A DNA stretch of 28,611 nucleotides from an uncultured Wenzhouxiangella sp. Its GTDB lineage: Bacteria; Pseudomonadota; Gammaproteobacteria; Xanthomonadales; Wenzhouxiangellaceae. The DNA lies in assembly GCA_937876395.1 (NCBI GenBank), contig CALEIM010000003.1:1-28611 (forward strand), in the 5' to 3' direction. Positions 8,184-14,521 of the stretch are shown in pieces. How positions within the stretch are numbered: position 1 is the stretch's first letter; every line of letters begins with the position of its first letter. A program made the translations under genes and the position numbers. The notes under the pieces were generated by a model. It saw nothing but the letters and a program-made list of their open reading frames with translations, had not been told where the DNA came from and ran no database searches.

Positions 8184-8192
8184 TGGTATGAT
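8184..8192 (+). promoter_or_regulatory. Candidate promoter towards the prenyltransferase gene
   Basis: TGGTATGAT is an extended -10 with 5/6 match to TATAAT. No good -35 is visible. It would drive the small ORF at 8378 and the UbiA-family gene at 8546. Confidence 0.35.
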
Positions 8193-8377
8193 CAACGCAG
8201 GTACGCATGACCACTGGCTGGAGAAGCAGCCTTGGAATGTTGGTAATCGTCCTTGACAATCTGATGGCGGCCTGTGCGTCCTCTCCGGCTGCGGTGCCTT
8301 ACCGCTGCCGGTCATTACACCGAACTGATGCGGAGGGTTTCCCGATCCGGGTACGTGGAGGAGGCGCCACACTGAAT

Positions 8378-8539
8378 ATGCCTCCGTGGGTTTACCGGCT
8401 GATTTATCGAGCGCCGCGTCTCCATGCAATGATGCGATCGGTGCTCGGCTTTTGCGGCATCAGCACCACCCGAGTTTTGCTGATGGAGCCAGTCCGGGAA
8501 TCGGACTCGAAGCGCCGCCACCATTGGCTGGAGCAATAA
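8378..8539 (+). CDS. Doubtful small ORF, 53 residues
   Basis: A 53-codon frame starting MPPWVYRLIYRAPRL and ending RRHHWLEQ, whose stop is only 6 nt before the UbiA-family start. A GGAGGAGG stretch lies 13 nt upstream of the ATG, somewhat far for a ribosome binding site. The frame is open back to 8207, so a longer form is possible. No domain, signal or transmembrane segment is recognised. Close spacing to the next gene is the main argument in favour; it may equally be a leader or chance frame. Confidence 0.25.
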   Translation: MPPWVYRLIYRAPRLHAMMRSVLGFCGISTTRVLLMEPVRESDSKRRHHWLEQ

Positions 8540-8545
8540 CGGCAA

Positions 8546-9502
8546 ATGCGCTTCTCATTGAACGGTGGGGCGCGCAGCCCATTTGGACGGTGGTGGCGCA
8601 AAGCCCGGGCATGGCTCAAGGCGCTGCGACTGCAGTTCTATCCCATGAGCTGGGCGGCCTATACGATCGGCGCGATCGGCGCCGCCGGCGGCGAGGTCGT
8701 CCGGAGTTCAGCCTCATACTGGCTGGGCTATTGCGTTGTATTTTTTGGCAAAGCATGCACGGTCTTTGTCAATGAATGGTTCGATTACGACAGTGACCGG
8801 CGCAATACCCAATCCAGCCTGTTCAACGGTGGCTCACGCGTGTTGGTAGACGGACACCTTCAGCGCAAGGAATTGCGCGCGGGAGTTTTTGTAGTCCTGC
8901 TGGCAATGATCACTTTTGCCGCGGTTCTTGTTGAGCATGTCGGCGGCCTGCCGCTGGCGGTGGTACTGAGTGTGGCAGTGATTCTGGGTCTCGGCTATAC
9001 GGCACCCCCACTCAAACTGGCCTGGCGTGGGCTGGGCGAGCTGGATGTGGCGGTGATGCACAGCTTGCTGATGATCATGCTCGGCTACCTGGGGCAGGGC
9101 GGCCAATGGTCAGATCCATTTCCGTGGCTGGTAGCAGCGCCACTGCTGGTCGCGATATTTCCGTCAATCATTCTCTCCGGTCTGCCGGATGCAGAGGCTG
9201 ATCGCGCGGCGGGAAAGAATACTCTTGCCGTGCGCTGGGGAGTCAAACCGACGCTGCTGGCGGCGGCTGGCACGAGCGCAGGCGCGGTGCTGCTGGCCGT
9301 ACTGCTCAAGGATCTTCCGGTGCTTCGGGGGAGCCTGGACGGATTGATCGTATGGGCCGCGCCGCATGCGGTTTTACTGATCGCCCTGATTATTCACTAT
9401 TGGTGGAGGGGGGCACCGGTTGGACGGATCGACGGTTTGATGGTGGCTTCGATGTCGTATGTGGTCTGGTTTGTACTGTTTCCGCTGCTTAATTTATGGT
9501 GA
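8546..9502 (+). CDS. UbiA-family membrane prenyltransferase
   Basis: 318 residues, mostly transmembrane helices (about eight hydrophobic segments). Both Asp-rich prenyl-diphosphate/Mg2+ motifs of the UbiA superfamily are intact. The first is Asn76-x3-Asp80-x3-Asp84 in NEWFDYDSD; the second is Asp215-x3-Asp219 in GLPDAEADRAAGKNTLAVRWG. The SLFNGGSRVLVDGHL loop and YTAPPLKLAWRGLGEL resemble MenA (1,4-dihydroxy-2-naphthoate prenyltransferase) and related enzymes more than UbiA or heme O synthase. No menaquinone, ubiquinone or carotenoid gene is adjacent, so the aromatic acceptor is unknown. The ATG at 8546 precedes the typical LKALRLQFYPMSW entry to the first helix. Confidence 0.85.
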   Translation: MRFSLNGGARSPFGRWWRKARAWLKALRLQFYPMSWAAYTIGAIGAAGGEVVRSSASYWLGYCVVFFGKACTVFVNEWFDYDSDRRNTQSSLFNGGSRVLVDGHLQRKELRAGVFVVLLAMITFAAVLVEHVGGLPLAVVLSVAVILGLGYTAPPLKLAWRGLGELDVAVMHSLLMIMLGYLGQGGQWSDPFPWLVAAPLLVAIFPSIILSGLPDAEADRAAGKNTLAVRWGVKPTLLAAAGTSAGAVLLAVLLKDLPVLRGSLDGLIVWAAPHAVLLIALIIHYWWRGAPVGRIDGLMVASMSYVVWFVLFPLLNLW

Positions 9503-9516
9503 GAGCTTGCATCTGA

Positions 9517-9553
9517 ATCAGGTTTTGACAAGCCTGATGTCGGCCGATACGCT
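9517..9553 (+). promoter_or_regulatory. Promoter of the DUF924 gene with overlapping inverted repeat
   Basis: TTGACA (9525-9530), a 17-bp spacer and TACGCT (9548-9553) form a sigma-70 type promoter with a perfect -35. An inverted repeat ATCAGG (9517-9522)/CCTGAT (9533-9538) straddles the -35, so it could be an operator, or a weak terminator arm after the prenyltransferase gene. Confidence 0.6.
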
Positions 9554-9582
9554 TGAACTTTCCAGCACATGGAGCGAGTAAC

Positions 9583-10122
9583 GTGTCAGCAAATGAGGTT
9601 CTGAAGTTCTGGTTCGAGGAAATTGAGCCGCCCCAGTGGTGGAAAGTTGACCCGGATTTTGATGCCGGAATTCGTCAGCGTTTTGGCCCGCTGCTGGCCC
9701 AGGCCGCAAAGGGCGAGTTATTTGAATGGCGCGCTGACGCATCCGGAAGACTGGCTGAAATCATCGTCCTTGACCAGTTCTCACGCAATATCCATCGCAA
9801 CACACCGGGCGCGTTTGCCAATGACGCCATGGCCCTGGCGCTCTCTCAGGAAGCGGTCGCCGGCGGGGCCCTGAAAGACCTCAGCCAGACCGAGCGCGGT
9901 TTTCTGCTGTTGCCCTACATGCACAGCGAGTCACGCCTGATTCACCGTCATGCCGAGCGCCTGTACCGGGAACACGCCGCAGCCGAGAACCTGGAATTCG
10001 AAATCAGGCATCGGGAAATCGTCGATCGCTTCGGCCGTTACCCGCATCGAAACGCCATCCTCGGCCGGGAGTCCAGTGCTGAAGAAATCGAGTTTCTGAA
10101 GCAGCCGGGATCCAGCTTCTGA
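9583..10122 (+). CDS. DUF924 family protein
   Basis: 179 residues, recognised as the DUF924 (YPO3984-like) family by the opening VLKFWFEEIEPPQWWKVDPDFD, the core LAEIIVLDQFSRNIHRNTPGAFANDAMAL and the closing FGRYPHRNAILGRESSAEEIEFL. Family structures are all-helical and TPR-like; the biochemical role is not established. A GTG at 9583 is taken as start because GGAG lies 8 nt upstream and the protein then begins just before the conserved FWF motif. The alternative 9553 start overlaps the -10 hexamer. The gene has its own promoter and is followed by the toxin-antitoxin operon. Confidence 0.88.
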   Translation: MSANEVLKFWFEEIEPPQWWKVDPDFDAGIRQRFGPLLAQAAKGELFEWRADASGRLAEIIVLDQFSRNIHRNTPGAFANDAMALALSQEAVAGGALKDLSQTERGFLLLPYMHSESRLIHRHAERLYREHAAAENLEFEIRHREIVDRFGRYPHRNAILGRESSAEEIEFLKQPGSSF

Positions 10123-10133
10123 GAGTCTGTGGG

Positions 10134-10183
10134 TTGACCTGCCTGATCGATGCGGGTATCGTAATACTAATATCATATCGATA
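10134..10183 (+). promoter_or_regulatory. Promoter/operator region of the vapBC-like operon
   Basis: TTGACC (10134-10139), 17 bp, TATCGT (10157-10162) is a reasonable promoter. TATCG (10157-10161) and CGATA (10179-10183) are inverted copies around an AT-rich centre that overlaps the -10 and the likely start site. This is where AbrB-fold antitoxins normally bind to autorepress. The next gene starts 10 bp downstream. Confidence 0.5.
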
Positions 10184-10192
10184 GGTGGTGCC

Positions 10193-10399
10193 ATGATGAC
10201 GGTTACGGTCTCCCCGAAGTATCAGATTGTCATCCCGAAGGAAATTCGTGAATCGATGGGCATCAAGTCCGGGCAGAAAGTCCAGATGATTGCCTATCAG
10301 GGTCGAATCGAGGTTATCCCCATCAAATCGATGGAGGAAATGAAGGGCTTTCTCAAAGGAATCGACACCACCGTTTCCAGAGACGCAGATCGGGTGTGA
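10193..10399 (+). CDS. AbrB/MazE-fold antitoxin (VapB-like)
   Basis: 68-residue protein with one swapped-hairpin AbrB/SpoVT domain: VSPKYQIVIPKEIRESMGIKSGQKV is the classic signature, followed by a strand (QGRIEVIPI) and a short C-terminal tail (MEEMKGFLKGIDTTV) expected to wrap the toxin. It would neutralise the PIN toxin encoded next and repress its own operon. Either ATG at 10193 or 10196 can start it, with AGGTGG upstream. Its stop overlaps the toxin start by 4 nt (GTGA). Confidence 0.9.
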   Translation: MMTVTVSPKYQIVIPKEIRESMGIKSGQKVQMIAYQGRIEVIPIKSMEEMKGFLKGIDTTVSRDADRV

Positions 10400-10782
10400 A
10401 CATCGTTGATTCTTCGGCTTGGCTATCGTATTTCGCCGGCGACCATAACGCCGACGCGTTCTCCAGGCCAATTGAAAAGCTGTCAGACCTGCTGGTGCCG
10501 AGCATCACGATTACAGAAGTCTTCAAGAGCGTGCTGCGCCAGCGTGGAGAAGAGGCCGCCTTGATCGTTACCGCACACATGAAACAAGGCAAGGTCATCG
10601 CTCTGGATTCAGGGCTGGCGATGGATGCTGCCAGGTTTGGTCTGCTTCACAAGCTTCCTTTGGCCGACAGTATCATTTTTGCTACAGCCCAAAAACACGC
10701 TGCTCTTATTTGGACCCAGGACAGTGATTTCGCGGGCTTGAATAACGTCAGATATCTTTCCGGCGGAGGTGCCGAGCAGTAG
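10396..10782 (+). CDS. PIN-domain ribonuclease toxin (VapC-like)
   Basis: 128 residues, one PIN domain. The acidic Mg2+ ligands are in order: Asp in NIVDSSAWLSYF near the N-terminus, Glu in TITEVFKSVL (~residue 41), Asp in LADSIIFATAQ (~91) and Asp in WTQDSDF (~110). VapC toxins cleave RNA, often initiator tRNA or the sarcin-ricin loop; the target here is unknown. The start is GTG, overlapping the antitoxin stop by 4 nt, so translation is coupled. All catalytic residues are intact, so it looks like a functional module and not a relic. Confidence 0.9.
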   Translation: MNIVDSSAWLSYFAGDHNADAFSRPIEKLSDLLVPSITITEVFKSVLRQRGEEAALIVTAHMKQGKVIALDSGLAMDAARFGLLHKLPLADSIIFATAQKHAALIWTQDSDFAGLNNVRYLSGGGAEQ

Positions 10783-11179
10783 AGAAGTCTAGTGAAGTTT
10801 GCTCACGCAGTCGCTCGGCGCAGCTACTCATTTCCACCACTCAACCACCCTTATGCCAGCGAGTTTGAACGGGCGGGTGTCACGAGTGCTGACGGTGTAG
10901 GACAATACAAACTGTGAAAGCGCAGGGTGGCTCATCCCCGGCTGTTCATGATATCGGCCTATAGTTCGCATAATGTATATTATGTAAAACTAGCCTCCAT
11001 GTTAGAATGGCGTGCGTTTCGCGCTACACCCCTGATTCATCTGTGGCCGCTTGCTTTGCCTGCGGTCGCGTTTTGCTGTGCATGCGGTTTTATCAATCGT
11101 TACAGCGCCTTTTCACCTGACAATTTGAACTCGTATCGACCAGCTTCGCGTTGTGCGATCCATAGCTTTGGAAATCGTG
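10783..11179. other. Intergenic region upstream of sulP
   Basis: About 400 bp without a convincing gene. It is more AT-rich than its surroundings around 10940-11010, where a perfect palindrome and an extended -10 are found. After that comes a leader of ~165 nt before the sulP ATG. A frame at 10927-11268 runs through it but overlaps sulP by ~90 bp in another frame and lacks protein character. Confidence 0.5.
10969..11008 (+). promoter_or_regulatory. Candidate sulP-usp promoter with AT-rich palindromic operator
   Basis: CATAATGTATATTATG (10969-10984) is a perfect 6+6 bp palindrome with a 4-bp centre. It covers the -35 position of an extended -10 promoter, TGTTAGAAT at 11000-11008 (TAGAAT is 5/6). 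This geometry suggests a repressor site of ArsR or MarR type, but the regulator is not in the window. Confidence 0.45.
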
Positions 11180-12667
11180 ATGCTCCATTCGTTGAAACAA
11201 ACCTGGTTTTCCAACATCCGTGGCGACATCCTCGCCGGTACTGTGGTCGCACTGGCCCTGATCCCTGAAGCCATCGCCTTCTCGATCATTGCCGGGGTTG
11301 ACCCCAAGGTCGGGCTGTATGCTTCCTTCTGTATCGCCGTGGTGATCGCTTTCGTCGGTGGTCGCCCCGGAATGATCTCGGCCGCGACCGGGGCCATGGC
11401 ACTGCTGATGGTGACACTCGTCAAGAGTCACGGTCTCGAATATCTGCTGGCGGCCACGCTGCTGTGTGGTGTGTTGCAGATATTCGCCGGCTACCTGAAG
11501 CTCGGCTCGCTGATGCGCTTTGTTTCACGCTCGGTAGTGACCGGCTTTGTCAATGCTTTGGCGATCCTGATTTTCATGGCTCAGCTACCAGAGCTGACCA
11601 ACGTTACCTGGCACGTCTACGCCATGACTGCCGCAGGTCTCGGCATCATCTATCTCTTTCCCTACGTTCCCAGGGTTGGCAAACTGATTCCATCGCCGCT
11701 GGTGTGCATCATTGTGCTGACCGCCATCGCCATATCAGTTGGGCTCGATATCCGTACTGTCGGCGATATGGGACAACTTCCCGATACCTTGCCGGTCTTT
11801 CTCTGGCCTGACGTACCGCTGACTTTCGAGACGCTGAAAATCATCTTTCCCTACTCGGCCGCGCTAGCTGTTGTTGGTCTGCTGGAGTCAATGATGACTG
11901 CAACCATTGTCGACGACCTGACTGATACGCCCAGCGACAAGAATCGTGAATGCAAGGGGCAAGGCGTAGCCAATATTGGCTCGGGTCTGCTCGGCGGCAT
12001 GGCCGGTTGCGGGATGATCGGCCAATCAATCATCAATGTGAAATCCGGTGGCCGTAGCCGCCTGTCGTCCCTGACCGCAGGCGTGTTTTTGCTGCTGATG
12101 GTGGTATTCCTTGGTGACTGGCTGAAACAGATCCCCATGGCTGCGCTGGTCGCGGTGATGATCATGGTGTCGATCGGCACCTTTAGCTGGGACTCGCTGC
12201 GCAACCTCAAGAAGCACCCGCTGTCGACCAATATCGTCATGATCGTCACCGTGGTGGTCGTTGTTTTCACCCACAACCTGGCGTTTGGCGTGCTGGCCGG
12301 TGTATTGTTGGCCGCACTGTTTTTCGCCAACAAGGTTGGCCATTACATGGGTATCAGCTCCTCGCTGGATGAAACCGGCGAGCATCGTATCTATGAGGTC
12401 ATCGGTCAGGTGTTTTTCAGCTCGGCTGACAAGTTCGTCTCTTCCTTTGACTTCAAGGAAGCTTTAAACAAGATAACCATTGATCTGAACCGTGCTCACT
12501 TTTGGGATATTACCGCCGTCGCTGCCCTGGACAAGGTCGTCATCAAGTTTCGTCGTGAGGGTGCTGATGTCAAGGTGCTGGGTCTCAACGAAGCCAGTCG
12601 CACAATCGTGGACCGTTTCGGTGTTCACAATAAACCCGATGCGATTGACAGCCTCATAAGTCACTGA
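11180..12667 (+). CDS. SulP-family anion transporter with STAS domain
   Basis: 495 residues from the ATG at 11180 (MLHSLKQTWFSNIRGDILAG); a 9-residue longer start at 11153 is less natural. SulP/SLC26 permease moving sulfate, bicarbonate or another inorganic anion, usually with Na+ or H+. The membrane core runs to about residue 400, with the family signatures LAGTVVALALIPEAIAFSIIAGVDPKVGLYA near the N-terminus and GLLGGMAGCGMIGQSIINVKSGGRSRLS in the middle. A C-terminal STAS domain (from ~IYEVIGQVFFSSADKFV) follows. The preceding 400 bp contain a palindromic operator candidate. The next gene, a universal stress protein, starts 14 nt later and is co-transcribed. The substrate cannot be decided from sequence; no sulfur-assimilation gene is nearby. 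Confidence 0.9.
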   Translation: MLHSLKQTWFSNIRGDILAGTVVALALIPEAIAFSIIAGVDPKVGLYASFCIAVVIAFVGGRPGMISAATGAMALLMVTLVKSHGLEYLLAATLLCGVLQIFAGYLKLGSLMRFVSRSVVTGFVNALAILIFMAQLPELTNVTWHVYAMTAAGLGIIYLFPYVPRVGKLIPSPLVCIIVLTAIAISVGLDIRTVGDMGQLPDTLPVFLWPDVPLTFETLKIIFPYSAALAVVGLLESMMTATIVDDLTDTPSDKNRECKGQGVANIGSGLLGGMAGCGMIGQSIINVKSGGRSRLSSLTAGVFLLLMVVFLGDWLKQIPMAALVAVMIMVSIGTFSWDSLRNLKKHPLSTNIVMIVTVVVVVFTHNLAFGVLAGVLLAALFFANKVGHYMGISSSLDETGEHRIYEVIGQVFFSSADKFVSSFDFKEALNKITIDLNRAHFWDITAVAALDKVVIKFRREGADVKVLGLNEASRTIVDRFGVHNKPDAIDSLISH

Positions 12668-12681
12668 TGAAGGAGAGCAAA

Positions 12682-13533
12682 ATGACTCACGTGGTAGCCT
12701 GTATTGATGGCTCGATCTTCGCACCAGCAGTTTGTGATTATGCAGCCTGGGCCAGTCTGAGCCTGGAAGCACCGCTCACGCTTTTGCATGTGCTGGATAA
12801 GCGGCAATACCCGGTCGGGGCTGATTTGAGCGGCAATATCGGCCTTGGAAGCCGCGAGCATTTGCTTGCTGAGCTTGCCTCGCTGGACGAGCAGCGTGCC
12901 AAATTGGCCCTTGAGCAAGGGCGGCTCATAATTGAGGCTGCGAAAGAGCGTGTCATCGACTACGGGGCGAACGCGCCGACATCCAGACAACGTCACGGTG
13001 ACCTGGTCGAGAACCTGCAAGAGCTGGAGAGCACCATGCGCCTGCTGGTGATGGGCCGCCAGGGCGAGTCCAGTGACCGTGAGAGCCAACATGTCGGCAG
13101 CCAGTTGGAGAGTGTCATTCGTGTTATGCACACGCCGATTCTGGTGACACCGGCCAGGTTTCGCAAGCCGGAGAGCGCCATGCTGGCATTCGATGGCAGC
13201 CCAACCACCCGCAAGGGGGTGGAGATGTTAGCGGGCAGCCCCTTGCTGAAGGGACTGCCAGTTCATCTGGTCACCGTGGGATCTGCAAGTAATGGCTCGC
13301 AAGAGCAACTCGACTGGGCGCAAAACGAACTTGTCAAGGCAGGCTTTACCGTCCATGTCGAGATTCGCAGTGGTGAGGTAGAGGCCCAACTACACGCCTA
13401 TCAACAGGAGCATGACATCGACCTGCTGGTGATGGGCGCTTATGGGCACTCGCGTATCCGACAATTCCTGATCGGCAGCATCACAACCAGGATGCTGCGC
13501 AGTAGCAGCGGCGCGCTACTGCTACTGCGCTGA
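12682..13533 (+). CDS. Tandem universal stress protein (two Usp domains)
   Basis: 283 residues made of two UspA domains (about 1-140 and 155-283). The ATG at 12682 is preferred over that at 12667 because AAGGAG lies 9 nt upstream. The second domain ends in GAYGHSRIRQFLIGS, a perfect G-x2-G-x9-G-S ATP-binding motif. The first domain has a near copy (GRQGESSDRESQHVGS) with one extra residue in the spacing, so nucleotide binding may differ between halves. Such E-type tandem Usps act as stress or energy sensors. Its position 14 nt after sulP suggests it modulates the transporter or responds with it to the same signal. Confidence 0.9.
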   Translation: MTHVVACIDGSIFAPAVCDYAAWASLSLEAPLTLLHVLDKRQYPVGADLSGNIGLGSREHLLAELASLDEQRAKLALEQGRLIIEAAKERVIDYGANAPTSRQRHGDLVENLQELESTMRLLVMGRQGESSDRESQHVGSQLESVIRVMHTPILVTPARFRKPESAMLAFDGSPTTRKGVEMLAGSPLLKGLPVHLVTVGSASNGSQEQLDWAQNELVKAGFTVHVEIRSGEVEAQLHAYQQEHDIDLLVMGAYGHSRIRQFLIGSITTRMLRSSSGALLLLR

Positions 13534-13557
13534 GCCACAGCTAAAGCACCAGGGCGA

Positions 13558-14301
13558 TTAGCCGCATTTTGAGTAGCCGCAGGCCAGGCAGGTCTGGCAG
13601 CCATCGAGCAGCACCATGGCTTTGGTACTGCATTTGAAGCACAGGGTGGACGAGGCCGGATAGGAGGCTTCGGTGCTGCCCTGCCCTGCATCGCCAGCCG
13701 GGCTGGCAGGCGGCGCAGCGGCGGCGCTCTGGCTTTCCTTGAGCTCACGAGCTTCAACTTCGGCACGCTTCTGGTCGAGAATAAGCTGCTGCTGTTCAGA
13801 CAGTTCATCGGGCTCGATCATGCCGATGCGCTTGAGGTGGTGTTCAACCACTGCACCAATATCGGCAACGATGGACGGAACGAAGCGGCCGCCGGGTTTG
13901 AAATAGCCGCCCTTCGGGTCGAATACGGCCTGCAGTTCCTCGGCCAGAAAGGTTACGTCGCCGCCCTTGCGAAAGACCGCTGACATGACCCGTGTCAGGG
14001 CCACGATCCACTGGAAATGGTCCATGTTCTTCGAGTTGATGAAGATCTCGAAGGGGCGGCGCTGTTCGTGCTCAGTACCCTGGTTGAGGATGATGTCGTT
14101 GATGGTGACATACAGGGCGTGATCATCCAGCGGCGTGCGGATCTTGTAGGTAGCACCTTCCAGGCACTCCATGCCTTCCGGGCGTTCCAGCTTTTCGTGC
14201 ATTCGGATGATTTCGGCCCGTTCGCGGCGCCCTTCTTCCTTGCCGGCCGGCTTTTCGCGAACGCTGTAGTCGACGATTTTCTTGTCAATCCTGATGGTCA
14301 T
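13558..14301 (-). CDS. nrdJb: Class II ribonucleotide reductase, C-terminal subunit (NrdJb)
   Basis: 247 residues from the ATG at 14301 (MTIRIDKKIVDYSV), with GGGAG 8 nt upstream. It corresponds to the TSCPD-type C-terminal part of B12-dependent ribonucleotide reductase, encoded separately as in Pseudomonas nrdJa/nrdJb. The core IRTPLDDHALYVTINDI ... KNMDHFQWIVALTRVMSAVFRKGGD is the conserved domain. After a low-complexity Ala/Pro linker (~200-220) the protein ends in a zinc-ribbon-like cysteine cluster, CFKC then CQTCLACGYSKC, probably used for re-reduction of the active site. It follows nrdJa on the same strand, but 220 bp away because a repeat element fills the gap. Confidence 0.9.
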   Translation of the reverse strand: MTIRIDKKIVDYSVREKPAGKEEGRRERAEIIRMHEKLERPEGMECLEGATYKIRTPLDDHALYVTINDIILNQGTEHEQRRPFEIFINSKNMDHFQWIVALTRVMSAVFRKGGDVTFLAEELQAVFDPKGGYFKPGGRFVPSIVADIGAVVEHHLKRIGMIEPDELSEQQQLILDQKRAEVEARELKESQSAAAAPPASPAGDAGQGSTEASYPASSTLCFKCSTKAMVLLDGCQTCLACGYSKCG

Positions 14302-14338
14302 TTCAATGCTCCCGCATTGGGTTTTAAATGTTGTTGCC

Positions 14339-14509
14339 AGTACGTGAGGAGGCCCGGTGACTGCGAAACGCTGCCCGCGGTGTCGTAGTGATTCCATGTG
14401 GCACAGTCACGGCGCCGCAGGCAAGGCTTCGCTGTTGCCGGGACGCCGGAGCGTACCTGCAAGTACGTGAGGAGGCCCGGTGACTGCGAAACGCTGCCTG
14501 CGGTGTCGT
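14339..14509. repeat. Palindromic 123-bp repeat, one and a half copies, between nrdJa and nrdJb
   Basis: A 48-bp direct repeat beginning AGTACGTGAGGAGGCCCGG occurs at 14339-14386 and 14462-14509 with a single mismatch (14376 C versus 14499 T), offset 123 bp. Between the copies, 14408-14456 is a degenerate inverted copy of the same arm. It can fold with the first copy (21-nt loop) or with the second (6-nt loop flanked by perfect CGTAC/GTACG). The block starts 12 bp past the nrdJa stop and ends 37 bp before the nrdJb start. It looks like a dispersed intergenic palindromic element, not coding sequence. Confidence 0.8.
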
Positions 14510-14521
14510 GACGAAGCCACA

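Larger units (their letters stand above)
7957..8377. other. Long intergenic region upstream of dodecin
   Basis: Roughly 420 bp without a convincing gene. It contains the dodecin leader, an inverted repeat GTCGGC (8019-8024)/GCCGAC (8032-8037), one REP-like palindrome (8127-8148) and a plus-strand extended -10 (TGGTATGAT, 8184-8192). Several short frames run through it on both strands but none has recognisable protein character. Confidence 0.5.

Noticed and set aside
8470..8520. tRNA-like T-loop (TTCGAGTCC on the minus strand)
   Set aside because: The flanking bases do not pair into a T stem and no acceptor, D or anticodon arms can be found at the right distances.
8211..8537. Near-identical 15-mers around CCAyTGGCTGGAG at 8211 and 8520 that might bound a mobile element
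   Set aside because: The match is too short, there is no transposase or terminal inverted repeat between them, and chance similarity is sufficient.
10927..11268. 113-codon frame upstream of sulP
   Set aside because: It overlaps sulP in another frame by ~90 bp, contains the candidate operator and promoter, and has no domain or ribosome binding site.
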